Source of the DNA: Muribaculaceae bacterium
GTDB taxonomy: Bacteria > Bacteroidota > Bacteroidia > Bacteroidales > Muribaculaceae
Reading direction: 5' to 3'
Length of the DNA stretch: 38,576 bases
Assembly: GCA_017443765.1 (NCBI GenBank)
Contig: JAFSYB010000137.1
Coordinates: 1 to 38,576, forward strand
Each line of letters opens with the position of its first letter. Within the stretch, counting starts at the first letter, position 1. Of the stretch, positions 5,112 through 14,054 are shown one piece after another. The translations under genes and the position numbers were made by a program. Under the pieces are notes generated by a model. That model was not told where the DNA came from. It was given only the letters and a program-made list of their open reading frames with translations, and did no database searches.

Positions 5112-8100
5112 ATGAAAAAAATTCTCACTTTGTTGGTTGCCTTGCTGGTCATAGCCGGCTGGCAGCCTGCCCGTGGCGAGGAGGCCCTGAAGCGCGAAAT
5201 GCGCACCGTGTGGGTTGCCACGGTGTCGAACATTGACTGGCCGCAGACACGCGGCAGCTCGGCAACTATCATAGCCAGGCAGAAGAAACAACTCACCGAC
5301 TTGCTCGACGGTTTCGTCAAGGCCAACATGAACGCCATCTGCCTGCAGGTGCGGCCCATGGCCGACGCCCTCTACCGCTCGAGCTACGAGCCGTGGTCGA
5401 GCTACCTGACCGGCACCCGTGGCAAGGATCCCGGCTGGGACCCTATGGAGTTTGCCGTTGAGGAATGTCACAAGCGCGGGCTGGAGTTCCACGCCTGGGT
5501 GAACCCTTACCGCTTCAGCAACAGCGGCGGGAGCGACTGCACCACCGCCATCGACGAGCAGGTGAAAGCCTCGGGCATTCTCATGAAAGGCACCGACGAG
5601 AACAAACTGGTGTTCAACCCCGCCCTGCAGGCATCGCGCGACTTGCTGCTGAACGTGTGCCGGGAGATGATTGAGAACTACGACATTGATGGCATCATCT
5701 TCGACGACTATTTCTATCCCGGCGGTGGCACGCCCACCGGCAGCAGTGCCGATGACTACCAGCTGTGGCAGCAGAATGGCGGCGGCATGAGCCTCGCCGA
5801 CTGGCGCCGCGAGAACGTCAACGAGATGGTGCGGCAGATGTGTGCCATGGTGCAAGAAACGCGACCGGGCGTGAAGTTCGGCATCGGCCCCGCCGGCGTG
5901 GCCGGCACGGCCTCCACCAGCGCCAGCAAGCATGGCGTGAACCCCTGCCCAACGGGCAGCGACTGGCAGTACAACCAGATTTACAGCGACCCGCTGGCCT
6001 GGCTCGAGGAGGGCACCATCGACTACATCTCGCCACAGCTCTACTGGAAGTGCAACCACTCCACCAACCCCTTCGGGCCACTCACGCAGTGGTGGAGCTA
6101 CATCGCACAGCACTTCAACCGCCATCACTACGCCAGCCACAACATCTACTTCATGGCCAGCACCAACACCGAGGACGACTGGGCCGAGATTGTGCAGCAA
6201 ATCCGCTACAGCCGCCAGTATAACCTCGACGGTGCCCCCGGCGTGAACTTCTACTCGGCCAAGTATATCGACGGCCCCACCTGCGCCGGACTGGCCGACT
6301 ACCTGACACAGACCGTGTTCACCAAGCCCGCCATCCCACCGGCGATGACGTGGAAGACCCGCAAAATCTACAACCCGGTGAGCAATGCCGCCATGAACGG
6401 CACCGCACTCACCTGGACCGGCGTGAACGAGCGCGCACAAATCAAGTATGCCATCTACGCCATTCCCAACACCACCGCGCTGGAGGACATCCAAAGCACC
6501 GTCACCGACGGCATCAAGAGCGACTACCTGCTGGGACTGACCTACGAAACCAGCTACACGCTGCCCAGTGCTTATCGCGACGGCTATTGGTATGCCATCA
6601 CGGTGATTGACGGCTGGAACTACGAGAACGCCCCGGCATACGTCAACGCCCCATCGGGCGATGCCGACCAGGTGACGCTGCTGTCGCCAGTGGGCACCAC
6701 GGTGACCTCGTGGATTCCCAGCTTCCGCTGGACTGCCGCCCAAAATGCCACCTACACGCTGCAAGTGGCCAGCGACGCAGAGTTTAACGATGTGCTCATC
6801 CACCGCACCAATATCTCGACCAACGAGGTGATGGTCAATCTGAACGACCTGAAGTCGAGTACCACCTACCACTGGCGAGTGATTACCTCGCAGAACGGCC
6901 GCTTCGACAAGGCTTCGGAGGCCGCCACGTTCACCACGGCACAGCGTCCATACGCTCCGGCAGCCATGCTCATCAGCCCAGCCAACGGAGCAAGAATCGA
7001 CAACGACTTCGCGCTGGAATACCGTCTTCCCGACGGTGTGGCGGTTGCATTTAAGTTACAGATTGCCGCCGATGCCGCTTTTACCCAAGTGCTGCTGGAG
7101 CGCGAAGATGCCGTGGAGCGCGACGGACACCTTGCCGTGGATGTGCAACCCGGGCTGATTGGCAAGGGCACCTTCTACTGGCGCGTGCTCACCGAGGCCG
7201 ACGGCTACGACACGGGCACATCGGAGGTGCGCTCGTTCACCATCACCAGTCTGCCCACCGGTGCCTTCGAGCCGGGCTATGTGGTCAAGCGTGACATCGA
7301 CACCTATAACATGATTGATGGGTACCGCCTCACAAACCTGTGGGTGCGGTCGATTAAGGACGAATATGACAACATCACCTTTGACGGCGATGGGCTGATG
7401 AACCGCGGCATCACCGCCCGCGACGGCCATGTGCTCATGATTGGCCGCTCGGCTGGTGCCAGCGATGCCGACGTGTACATCGCCCATTACGATGGCGCCA
7501 CCGGCGAGCGCATCAAGACAGTGCCCGTCGATGAGGCCGTCCAGGCACTCTACTACCCCGGCAACGACATCCTGCTCGATGCCGCCGGCAACGTGGTGGT
7601 CACCAACCTGGTGCTGCAAATTGGCTCTCAGCCCATCCGCGTGTTCCAGGTTGACCCCGACACCGGTGCGGCCACCCTGCGCGCCAGCCTCACGGCCAGT
7701 GGCACGTCAACCACGCGCATCGACCACTGCAATGTGCTGGGCGATGTGAGCAGCAACAAGTTCTGGGTGATGGCCGCCATGTCGAGCGGCACCCTGATTA
7801 TCCGCTGGACGGTGCAGAACGGCGAGGTGACCGAGACCAAGATTGTGAACGTGAAGGCACGTTACCCCAGTGGAGCCAGCAACTTTGGCCTGGCACCGCG
7901 CATCTACCCCGTGAGCGAGACCGAAGCCTGGGTGAGCGGCGGTAGCACGCACCTCACCCTCTACAACCTGAACAACGGCAGCATCATCGACAGCTTCTCG
8001 TATAACACGGGCATCGAACCCGAAGGCACCGAGAGCAACGGAGCCGCCTTCTTCGAGCTGGGCGATGCCAACTACCTGCTGTACAGCTACACCGACTTTA

Positions 8101-8507
8101 GGAGTGAGGTGGGTCACCGCTTTGCGCTGGCCGTGAACCGCGACGGCGACACCGCCCTGGAGGGCTACAACCCGATGTGGGTGTTCCCCGAGCGCGGGCT
8201 GGGAGGCTTCAACAGCCAGACGTGGGATGCCCCCTGCGTGACCACCCCCGGGGCGCGCGCTGGCGAGCGCAACCTCTACGTCTATGTGCCGGGCAACGGA
8301 CTGGCTGCCTACACGCTCTCGCTGCCGCTCGACGGCGACGTGAACATGGACGGCACCGTCGACATCATGGATGTGAACATCATTATCAACATCATTCTCG
8401 GCACTGAAATGAATGTGGATTACATCACCCATGCCGACCTCGACAACAGCGGCACCGTTGACGTGGCCGACATCAACATCCTGATTAACATCATTCTCGC
8501 GCAGTGA
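5112..8507 (+). CDS. GHL10-family secreted glycoside hydrolase with dockerin-like C-terminus
   Basis: The 1131-residue protein starts with a signal peptide (MKKILTLLVALLVIAGWQP..., cleavage near 22). Residues of about 27-400 match the glycosyl hydrolase-like 10 family (formerly DUF187): MRTVWVATVSNIDWP, FHAWVNPYRFS and the acidic DGIIFDDYFYP. Family members act on bacterial or host glycans, but the substrate is not readable here. Next come fibronectin-III-like segments (for example SPVGTTVTSWIPSFRW and the related LISPANGARIDNDFAL), then a beta-rich region of about 330 residues that may be a propeller. The last 60 residues form a dockerin-like pair of calcium loops, GDVNMDGTVDIMDVN and ADLDNSGTVDVADIN. 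The gene starts 10 bases after the nuclease gene with no promoter seen, but its GC-rich codon use is that of the core genome. A strong hairpin follows. Confidence 0.85.
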   Translation: MKKILTLLVALLVIAGWQPARGEEALKREMRTVWVATVSNIDWPQTRGSSATIIARQKKQLTDLLDGFVKANMNAICLQVRPMADALYRSSYEPWSSYLTGTRGKDPGWDPMEFAVEECHKRGLEFHAWVNPYRFSNSGGSDCTTAIDEQVKASGILMKGTDENKLVFNPALQASRDLLLNVCREMIENYDIDGIIFDDYFYPGGGTPTGSSADDYQLWQQNGGGMSLADWRRENVNEMVRQMCAMVQETRPGVKFGIGPAGVAGTASTSASKHGVNPCPTGSDWQYNQIYSDPLAWLEEGTIDYISPQLYWKCNHSTNPFGPLTQWWSYIAQHFNRHHYASHNIYFMASTNTEDDWAEIVQQIRYSRQYNLDGAPGVNFYSAKYIDGPTCAGLADYLTQTVFTKPAIPPAMTWKTRKIYNPVSNAAMNGTALTWTGVNERAQIKYAIYAIPNTTALEDIQSTVTDGIKSDYLLGLTYETSYTLPSAYRDGYWYAITVIDGWNYENAPAYVNAPSGDADQVTLLSPVGTTVTSWIPSFRWTAAQNATYTLQVASDAEFNDVLIHRTNISTNEVMVNLNDLKSSTTYHWRVITSQNGRFDKASEAATFTTAQRPYAPAAMLISPANGARIDNDFALEYRLPDGVAVAFKLQIAADAAFTQVLLEREDAVERDGHLAVDVQPGLIGKGTFYWRVLTEADGYDTGTSEVRSFTITSLPTGAFEPGYVVKRDIDTYNMIDGYRLTNLWVRSIKDEYDNITFDGDGLMNRGITARDGHVLMIGRSAGASDADVYIAHYDGATGERIKTVPVDEAVQALYYPGNDILLDAAGNVVVTNLVLQIGSQPIRVFQVDPDTGAATLRASLTASGTSTTRIDHCNVLGDVSSNKFWVMAAMSSGTLIIRWTVQNGEVTETKIVNVKARYPSGASNFGLAPRIYPVSETEAWVSGGSTHLTLYNLNNGSIIDSFSYNTGIEPEGTESNGAAFFELGDANYLLYSYTDFRSEVGHRFALAVNRDGDTALEGYNPMWVFPERGLGGFNSQTWDAPCVTTPGARAGERNLYVYVPGNGLAAYTLSLPLDGDVNMDGTVDIMDVNIIINIILGTEMNVDYITHADLDNSGTVDVADINILINIILAQ

Positions 8508-8530
8508 CAACGCCGGTGCTGCGCACCTGA

Positions 8531-8570
8531 CGATAAAGCCTCTGGCTCATGCGGGTCAGAGGCTTTATCG
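8531..8570. terminator. Perfect 14-bp stem terminator
   Basis: cgataaagcctctg (8531-8544) pairs perfectly with cagaggctttatcg (8557-8570) around a 12-base loop. It lies 24 bases after the GHL10 stop codon and between convergent genes. The A-rich and T-rich outer ends make it usable in both directions. Confidence 0.75.
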
Positions 8571-8633
8571 TGTCGACACCATGTGCGGCGCATATTTTTT
8601 GCCGGGGTGCTGATAAGTTCACCGCCCATGTCA

Positions 8634-8669
8634 AGCCGGGCCACGCACTCCTGTGTGCATGGCCCGGCT
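8634..8669. terminator. GC-rich hairpin after ftsH
   Basis: agccgggcca (8634-8643) pairs with tggcccggct (8660-8669), and the inner gcac/gtgc bases add further pairing. It sits just past the ftsH stop codon on the minus strand. No T tract follows, so it may stabilise the 3' end of the mRNA rather than terminate transcription alone. Confidence 0.5.
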
Positions 8670-8681
8670 GTTGTGTTGCAG

Positions 8682-10700
8682 TCAGTCCTGTGTCTTGAAG
8701 GGCGGTGGCAGTGGCGGGTCGTCGTCGGGTGAGGCCGGAGTGGTGTCGGGCTGAGCGCTTACCTCTCCGTCTTGCTGGCGGCGTCGCTCCTCACCCTCTT
8801 GCAAAATCTGCTCGGTGCGGCTGGTCCACTGCCGCTTGCCGAAGATGCGCTCGGCGTCCTCGGTGAAGATTACCTCGCGCTGCACGAGCAGGTCGGCAAG
8901 CGCATGGTGACCCTCCTGGTACTGCTGCAGAATCTCGCCGGCACGCCGATACTGGCTGTCAATGATTTCCTGCACCTCGTCGTCGATGGCACGCGCACGC
9001 TCCTCGCTGTAGGGCTTGGTGAAGCCGTAGGCCTGACCCGATGAATCGTAGTAGGAGATGTTGGGCAGTCGCCCGCTCATGCCGTAGTAGGTGACCATGG
9101 CGTAGGCAATCTTGGTGGCGCGTTCCAGGTCGTTGAGTGCGCCCGTGTCGACAAAACCGAGGAACATCTCCTCGGCCTTGCGGCCGGCCAGCAGCGAGCA
9201 CAGCTTGTCGAGCAAGGCCTGTCGAGGCTCGATTTGCCGTTCCTCGGGCATATACCATGCGGCGCCCAGAGCCTTGCCACGTGGCACGATGGTGACCTTG
9301 ATGAGCGGGTCGGCATAGCGCAGGTGCCAGCTCACCGTGGCGTGGCCGGCCTCGTGGATGGCAATGGAGCGGCGCTCCTCTTCGGTGATGACTTTCGATT
9401 TCTTCTCCAGTCCGCCAATGATGCGGTCGATGGCGTCCATGAAGTCCTGTCGCTGCACGGCCTGCTTGCTGTGGCGTGCGGCAATGAGCGCGGCCTCGTT
9501 GCACACGTTGGCAATGTCGGCACCCGAGAAGCCGGGTGTTTGCCGGGCAAGCTGGTCAATGTCCACGCTGCCATCGGTTTTCACGTTGCGCAGGTGCACC
9601 TCGAAGATTTCCTTGCGGTCGCTCAGTTCGGGCAGCTCCACATAGATTTGTCGGTCGAAGCGTCCGGCACGCAACAGGGCTTTGTCGAGGATGTCGGCGC
9701 GGTTGGTGGCGGCGAGGATAATCACGCCGCTGTTGCTGCCAAAGCCGTCCATCTCGGTGAGCCGCTGGTTGCGCGTGTTCGCGCGCTCGTCGTCCCCGCC
9801 CATGTTGGCATCGCGCCCGCGGGCGCGGCCCACGGCGTCAATCTCGTCGATGAACACGATGCAGGGGGCTTTCTCCTTGGCTTGCCGGAACAGGTCGCGC
9901 ACGCGGCTGGCGCCCACACCCACAAACATCTCCACGAAATCAGAACCCGACATCGAGAAGAAGGGCACGTTGGCCTCGCCGGCCACGGCCTTGGCCAGCA
10001 GCGTCTTGCCCGTGCCCGGAGGCCCCACGAGCAAGGCCCCCTTGGGAATCTTGCCGCCCAACTCGGTGTAGTGCTCGGGGTGCTTGAGGAAATCGACAAT
10101 CTCGGCAATCTCCACCTTGGCCTCGGCCAGCCCGGCCACATCGTTGAAGGTGACCTTCACGGCGTTTTCCTTGTCGAAAAGCATGGCTTTGCTCTTGCCC
10201 ACGTTGAAGATGCCACCGCCGCTGCCCATGCCGCCGCTGCCCATGCGCCGCATGATGAATATCCAGAACACCACCAGCAGGATAATCGGGCCAAACGACC
10301 AAATCCAGGCTCCGTAGTCGCTGCCTTTCTCGTAGGTCACCTCGCCCGTAAACGTCCCTTCTTGCTTCCACTGCTCCACCTTGTCGGTGAACTTGTCGCT
10401 CGAGGGGATGTCGGTTTTGGCCTTGGCCACCACGCCTTTCTTGGGTTCGTAGTGCTCGGCCTTGAACACCACCTGGGCCAGCGAATCGCTCAGCACAGCC
10501 TCGGCCTCGTTGTTGTTGGTGTACACAATGATTTTGGTCACGCCGCCGCTCTTGACCGTGCTCTCAAACTCGGTCATGCTCATCTCGCGGGTGAGCGACT
10601 GGTCGCCCAGCCAGTACATCGACAGCAAGCCCACGGTAATCAGGCCGTACATCCAGTACAGGTTCAGCTTGAACCCCTTTCGTCGTTGTTGGTTTGCCAT
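8682..10700 (-). CDS. ftsH: ATP-dependent zinc metalloprotease FtsH
   Basis: This 672-residue membrane protease degrades misfolded membrane proteins and some regulators. Two membrane segments (about 13-30 and 125-150, [17 protein letters not shown]) enclose a short periplasmic domain. The AAA module follows with Walker A GPPGTGKT (about 222), Walker [12 protein letters not shown] and the second region of homology [18 protein letters not shown]. The protease domain has the zinc motif HEAGH (about 449) after a [13 protein letters not shown] linker. The C-terminal tail is charged and proline-rich ([10 protein letters not shown]). All key residues are present and the length is normal. It lies 24 bases after rsfS on the same strand, an arrangement common in Bacteroidota. 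The cdsA gene often found next is absent; a hairpin ends the unit instead. Confidence 0.97.
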   Translation of the reverse strand: MANQQRRKGFKLNLYWMYGLITVGLLSMYWLGDQSLTREMSMTEFESTVKSGGVTKIIVYTNNNEAEAVLSDSLAQVVFKAEHYEPKKGVVAKAKTDIPSSDKFTDKVEQWKQEGTFTGEVTYEKGSDYGAWIWSFGPIILLVVFWIFIMRRMGSGGMGSGGGIFNVGKSKAMLFDKENAVKVTFNDVAGLAEAKVEIAEIVDFLKHPEHYTELGGKIPKGALLVGPPGTGKTLLAKAVAGEANVPFFSMSGSDFVEMFVGVGASRVRDLFRQAKEKAPCIVFIDEIDAVGRARGRDANMGGDDERANTRNQRLTEMDGFGSNSGVIILAATNRADILDKALLRAGRFDRQIYVELPELSDRKEIFEVHLRNVKTDGSVDIDQLARQTPGFSGADIANVCNEAALIAARHSKQAVQRQDFMDAIDRIIGGLEKKSKVITEEERRSIAIHEAGHATVSWHLRYADPLIKVTIVPRGKALGAAWYMPEERQIEPRQALLDKLCSLLAGRKAEEMFLGFVDTGALNDLERATKIAYAMVTYYGMSGRLPNISYYDSSGQAYGFTKPYSEERARAIDDEVQEIIDSQYRRAGEILQQYQEGHHALADLLVQREVIFTEDAERIFGKRQWTSRTEQILQEGEERRRQQDGEVSAQPDTTPASPDDDPPLPPPFKTQD

Positions 10701-10724
10701 AAGTTCAGGGTAATGCGCAATGCA

Positions 10725-11084
10725 TTAAACAATATCCGGTGTGTCGGTAATCACAGCGTCGGCCCAGAGTTCTTCCAGGCGGTAGCGCTCGCGGAAGTCG
10801 GGCAAGAACACATGAGCAAAAATCGTGCCATAGTCGATGACAATCCACTGCGAGTTTTGGTAGCCGTCGTAATTGAACGGGCGCACGCCGATGGTTTTCT
10901 CCACATATTCGCGGATACTGTCGGCCACGGCATCCACCTGAATGGGTGTGTTTCCGTTCACGAGCACAAACCCCTGCGTGGGTGCGGCCTCGATGCCGCT
11001 CAGGTCAACAAAAGTGATGGAGTGCCCTTTCTTCTCCTGGGCCCCCTCGATAATGGCGTTTACAAGTGTTTGGTTATCAGTCAT
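10725..11084 (-). CDS. rsfS: Ribosome silencing factor RsfS
   Basis: The 119-residue protein belongs to the RsfS/YbeB/Iojap family. It binds ribosomal protein L14 and blocks joining of the ribosomal subunits when nutrients are short. The family core is visible as ITFVDLSGIEAAPTQGFVLVNG, IREYVEK and NSQWIVIDYGTIFAHVFLP followed by RERYRLEELWADA. ATG 11084 gives the usual length; an in-frame extension to 11138 is low-complexity and lies in the promoter region. It is cotranscribed with ftsH, 24 bases away. A near-consensus -7 box (TATCTTTT on the minus strand, about 11112-11105) sits close upstream. Confidence 0.95.
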   Translation of the reverse strand: MTDNQTLVNAIIEGAQEKKGHSITFVDLSGIEAAPTQGFVLVNGNTPIQVDAVADSIREYVEKTIGVRPFNYDGYQNSQWIVIDYGTIFAHVFLPDFRERYRLEELWADAVITDTPDIV

Positions 11085-11237
11085 AAAAATATATTTGGTA
11101 ATAAAAAAGATACAAGATGCATGATGCGAGAAGCGCATTGCCCACTTGTGGCTTGTGGCTCGAAAAACGCTTGTTGGCTTGCTTGGGTGGGTTCTGAAGC
11201 TTGCTCGAGTGTGAGGCCCAAGCCTTATTCGTTTACG

Positions 11238-12248
11238 TTACTGATGGAGTTGGTTTTCCACAATGTCGGTGAGCACGTCGGCCATCAGCAGTCCGGCGGC
11301 GCGCACCTGCTGGGGAATGAAGCTTGTGGCGGTCATGCCCGGCGTGGTGTTGATTTCGAGCAGGTTGATGCGGTCGCTGCCATCGGCCTCGCGGGTGATG
11401 ATGTAGTCGATGCGAATGATGCCGTTGCAGTGCAGGATGTCGTAGATGCGGCTGGTTTCGGCCTGTAGGGCTTCGGTCAGTTCTTTGGAGATGCGAGCCG
11501 GCGTGATTTCGTCCACCTGGCCGTTGTACTTGGCATCGTAGTCAAAGAACTCGTTGTCGGTCACCACTTCAGTAACGGGGAACACCACCATCTTTTCGCG
11601 GGTTTTGTAGCACCCCACGGTGACCTCGGTGCCATCGAGGAAACGCTCGGCCATCACGCTGTCGCACTGGGCGAAGGCTTTGTCGAGTGCCGCCGACAAC
11701 TGGTCGGCACTTTTCACCTTGGTCACTCCAAAGCTCGAGCCGTCGGCCACGGGTTTCACAAAGCACGGCATGCCCACCATCTGCTCGATGTCGGCCGCGC
11801 TGTAGCGATTCTCCTCGCCGCGGCGCAGCAGCACGCTGTCGGCAACGTGCACACCAAAGGCGCGCAGGTAGTTCACCAGCGCGAACTTGTTGAACGTGAG
11901 CGACTCCACCAGCACGTTGCATGTGCTGTAGGGCACACGCACCAGGTCGAAATAGCCTTGGATAATCCCATTCTCGCCCGGTGTGCCGTGAATGGTGATG
12001 TAGGCGTAGTCGAATTTCACCTTAACGCCGTTGTGGGTGAACGAGAAGTCGTTGCGGTCGATGTCGGCCGTGAGGCCGCCGGGCAGGTTCACGTGCCAGT
12101 CCAGACCTTTTACCACCACGGTGTGAATGTTGTAGCGCTCATGGTCGAAAAACTTGTTCAATCCCTGTGCCGAGCGCAGCGACACCTCGTGCTCCATGCT
12201 GTCGCCGCCGCACACGATGGCGATATTGCGTTTGTCGTTGTTCATCAT
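11238..12248 (-). CDS. ddl: D-alanine--D-alanine ligase
   Basis: The 336-residue ATP-grasp enzyme joins two D-alanines for the peptidoglycan stem peptide in the cytoplasm. Motifs include the N-terminal GGDSMEHEVSLRSAQ, the substrate loop YITIHGTPGENG, the ATP-binding PCFVKPVADGSSFGVTKV, the flexible loop EFFDYDAKYNG and the metal site NLLEINTTPGMT. The tyrosine in DYDAKY is the residue typical of D-Ala-D-Ala rather than D-lactate ligases, so no vancomycin-resistance type is indicated. The start was set at the MM pair (12248/12245), just downstream of a perfect -7 box. The gene diverges from murF, the next enzyme that uses its product. The 153-bp gap to rsfS holds no gene. Confidence 0.96.
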   Translation of the reverse strand: MMNNDKRNIAIVCGGDSMEHEVSLRSAQGLNKFFDHERYNIHTVVVKGLDWHVNLPGGLTADIDRNDFSFTHNGVKVKFDYAYITIHGTPGENGIIQGYFDLVRVPYSTCNVLVESLTFNKFALVNYLRAFGVHVADSVLLRRGEENRYSAADIEQMVGMPCFVKPVADGSSFGVTKVKSADQLSAALDKAFAQCDSVMAERFLDGTEVTVGCYKTREKMVVFPVTEVVTDNEFFDYDAKYNGQVDEITPARISKELTEALQAETSRIYDILHCNGIIRIDYIITREADGSDRINLLEINTTPGMTATSFIPQQVRAAGLLMADVLTDIVENQLHQ

Positions 12249-12265
12249 GTTTTGAAAATAACGTG

Positions 12266-12273
12266 CAAAGTTA
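12266..12273 (-). promoter_or_regulatory. -7 box of ddl
   Basis: On the minus strand this reads TAACTTTG, an exact TAnnTTTG match, 18 bases before the ddl start. A convincing -33 TTTG is not seen at the standard spacing. Confidence 0.6.
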
Positions 12274-12438
12274 CAAAATAATGCATAATCCGCAATGCGC
12301 ACGACGTTTTTTTTGGCACTTGCGGCAATCCTCGGCCGCAGGGCAGGTGTGGTGTCGGTTGCCGCCGCGACAAGGCCGACTTCAATTCCATTGTTAACTT
12401 TTGTGGAATCACACGCTTGCTGTTTTGGATTTTATGCC

Positions 12439-12446
12439 TAAATTTG
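12439..12446 (+). promoter_or_regulatory. -7 box of murF
   Basis: TAAATTTG matches the consensus and lies 32 bases before ATG 12478. Together with the ddl box it makes the 229-bp spacer 12249-12477 a divergent promoter region. The rest of the spacer shows nothing recognisable. Confidence 0.55.
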
Positions 12447-12477
12447 CGCCTTGAAATGTGTTTTGCGATTACGAAGT

Positions 12478-13821
12478 ATGGACATTCAACAACTCTATGA
12501 CTTTTACCGTCGGCATCCGGTGTTGACCACCGACAGCCGGGATTGCCCCGAGGGCAGCATCTTTATGGCCTTGAAGGGCGAGAATTTTGATGGCAACCGC
12601 TTTGCGGCACAGGCACTGGCCAAGGGCTGCGCCTTGGCTGTGGTGAGCGACCCACAGGTGGTTGACGACTATCTGGCGCACGGTGGCGACACCACGCAGA
12701 TGGTGCTCGTGCACGACACCTTGCAGACGTTCAAAGACCTGGCTCGCGAGCACCGACGCCAGTTCGCAATCCCCGTGATTGGCATCACCGGCACCAACGG
12801 CAAGACAACCACCAAGGAACTCGTTCGCGCCGTGCTGGCCCAGCGGTTTAACGTGATGGCCACCGAGGGCAACTTCAACAACGACGTGGGGGTGCCCAAG
12901 ACGCTGCTGCGATTGTTGCCCGAGCACGACATTGCCATTGTGGAGATGGGAGCCAGCCATCCGGGCGACATCCGCACGCTGGCCGAGACTGCTGAACCCA
13001 CGTGCGGCTTGATTACCAATGTGGGCAAGGCTCACTTGCTGGGCTTCGGCTCGTTTGAGGGTGTGATGCACACCAAGGGTGAGCTGTACGACTACCTGGC
13101 CTCGCGCTGCGACGGGCACATCTTTGTCAACGCCGACAACGACCACCTCATGCGCATCTTGCCCGGCACCGTGGCGGCAACCTGCTACACGTGCAGTGCC
13201 GACAGGGCCGCGTGCCGCGTCTGCGGCCAGGTGACCGCCAGCGACCCGCTGCTGCGACTGCGATGGCGCGAGAACAACCAGCAAGTGCCGGGACCGTGGC
13301 ATGAGGTGAACACGCAGCTGGTGGGTGCCTATAACCTCGACAATGTGCTGGCTGCTGTGGCTGTGGGGAGGCATTTCGGGGTGACACCCGAGCAAATATG
13401 CCGTGCCATTGAGCAATACGCGCCGTCCAACAGCCGGTCGCAATTCCTGGTCACGCCACACAACCGGCTCGTTGTAGATGCCTATAATGCCAACCCAACG
13501 TCGATGGAGGCCGCCGTGCGCAACTTCGACCAAATGACCGTGCCCGGGGCTAAGCTGGCCATCATCGGCGAGATGCGCGAACTGGGCGGCAGCAGCCGCG
13601 AGGAGCACGAGCGCCTGCTGGAAAGGCTGCGCAACTCCAGCATCGACCGAGTGTGGCTCGTGGGCCATGAGTTCGACGCCTTGCCGTGCGGTGCCTTTGC
13701 CCGCTTTGCCGATGTCTTGGAGGTGAAGGAAGCCATTGCCGAGCTGCCGCCGCGTGACTGCACGATCCTCATCAAGGGCTCAAACGGCAACCGCCTCTTC
13801 GAGCTCCCGCCCCTGCTTTAA
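12478..13821 (+). CDS. murF: UDP-MurNAc-tripeptide--D-Ala-D-Ala ligase MurF
   Basis: This 447-residue Mur ligase adds D-Ala-D-Ala to the UDP-N-acetylmuramyl tripeptide, the last cytoplasmic step before the lipid-linked stage. The three Mur domains are visible: an N-terminal UDP-binding part (TDSRDCPEGSIFMALKGENF), a central ATPase with P-loop GITGTNGKTTTKE (about 107-119), EMGASHPGDI and TNVGKAHLLGFGS, and a C-terminal domain starting around DAYNANPTSMEAAVRNF. The start at 12478 follows the -7 box; an upstream in-frame TTG (12451) overlaps the predicted transcription start. It diverges from ddl, whose product it uses. Confidence 0.96.
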   Translation: MDIQQLYDFYRRHPVLTTDSRDCPEGSIFMALKGENFDGNRFAAQALAKGCALAVVSDPQVVDDYLAHGGDTTQMVLVHDTLQTFKDLAREHRRQFAIPVIGITGTNGKTTTKELVRAVLAQRFNVMATEGNFNNDVGVPKTLLRLLPEHDIAIVEMGASHPGDIRTLAETAEPTCGLITNVGKAHLLGFGSFEGVMHTKGELYDYLASRCDGHIFVNADNDHLMRILPGTVAATCYTCSADRAACRVCGQVTASDPLLRLRWRENNQQVPGPWHEVNTQLVGAYNLDNVLAAVAVGRHFGVTPEQICRAIEQYAPSNSRSQFLVTPHNRLVVDAYNANPTSMEAAVRNFDQMTVPGAKLAIIGEMRELGGSSREEHERLLERLRNSSIDRVWLVGHEFDALPCGAFARFADVLEVKEAIAELPPRDCTILIKGSNGNRLFELPPLL

Positions 13822-13902
13822 GCGGCTGTCCGCAGCTGACATTCGGAATCAAACAAGGTGGGAAACAGTTGCAAAAGTGATGGCGGATAGCAAAAAAAGT
13901 TG

Positions 13903-13910
13903 TAACTTTG
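13903..13910 (+). promoter_or_regulatory. -7 box before the 14055 gene
   Basis: TAACTTTG matches TAnnTTTG. Transcription would begin near 13917 and give a leader of about 140 bases that contains the dispersed repeat at 13962-14038. No clear -33 TTTG is present. Confidence 0.55.
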
Positions 13911-13961
13911 CAGTCCCTAAACACACAAGAAAAAACGAGCGCTGTAACGAACCGTGTTGGT

Positions 13962-14038
13962 GATTGATTCGACTGATGAAACATTGTTTTTTTTGAATCT
14001 ATTGTTCTAAAACACCCATACCCAACGTCGCAGCGCCC
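13962..14038 (+). repeat. Dispersed leader-like repeat, copy 2
   Basis: This is the partner of 341-415, with the same order of blocks: gattcgactgat, a T run plus gaa, ttgttc, aaaacacccat and acgtcgcag. It lies in the untranslated leader of the downstream secreted-protein gene and ends 16 bases before its ATG. It could be a conserved leader element or a small insertion; two copies are not enough to decide. Confidence 0.55.
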
Positions 14039-14054
14039 AAAAAACGAAACTGAA

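Noticed and set aside
5082..6872. 596-codon open frame on the minus strand opposite the GHL10 gene
   Set aside because: Antisense to a gene with a clear signal peptide and domains; it is a shadow of its codon bias.
9234..11468. 744-codon open frame on the plus strand across ftsH, rsfS and the end of ddl
   Set aside because: It is an antisense shadow of certain genes and even crosses two intergenic gaps; there are no motifs and no promoter.
11520..11560. Possible vancomycin-resistance type ligase
   Set aside because: The DYDAKY loop has the tyrosine of D-Ala-D-Ala ligases, and no vanH or vanX genes lie nearby.
12469..13668. 399-codon minus-strand frame opposite murF
   Set aside because: All MurF motifs are on the plus strand; the reverse frame has no family resemblance.
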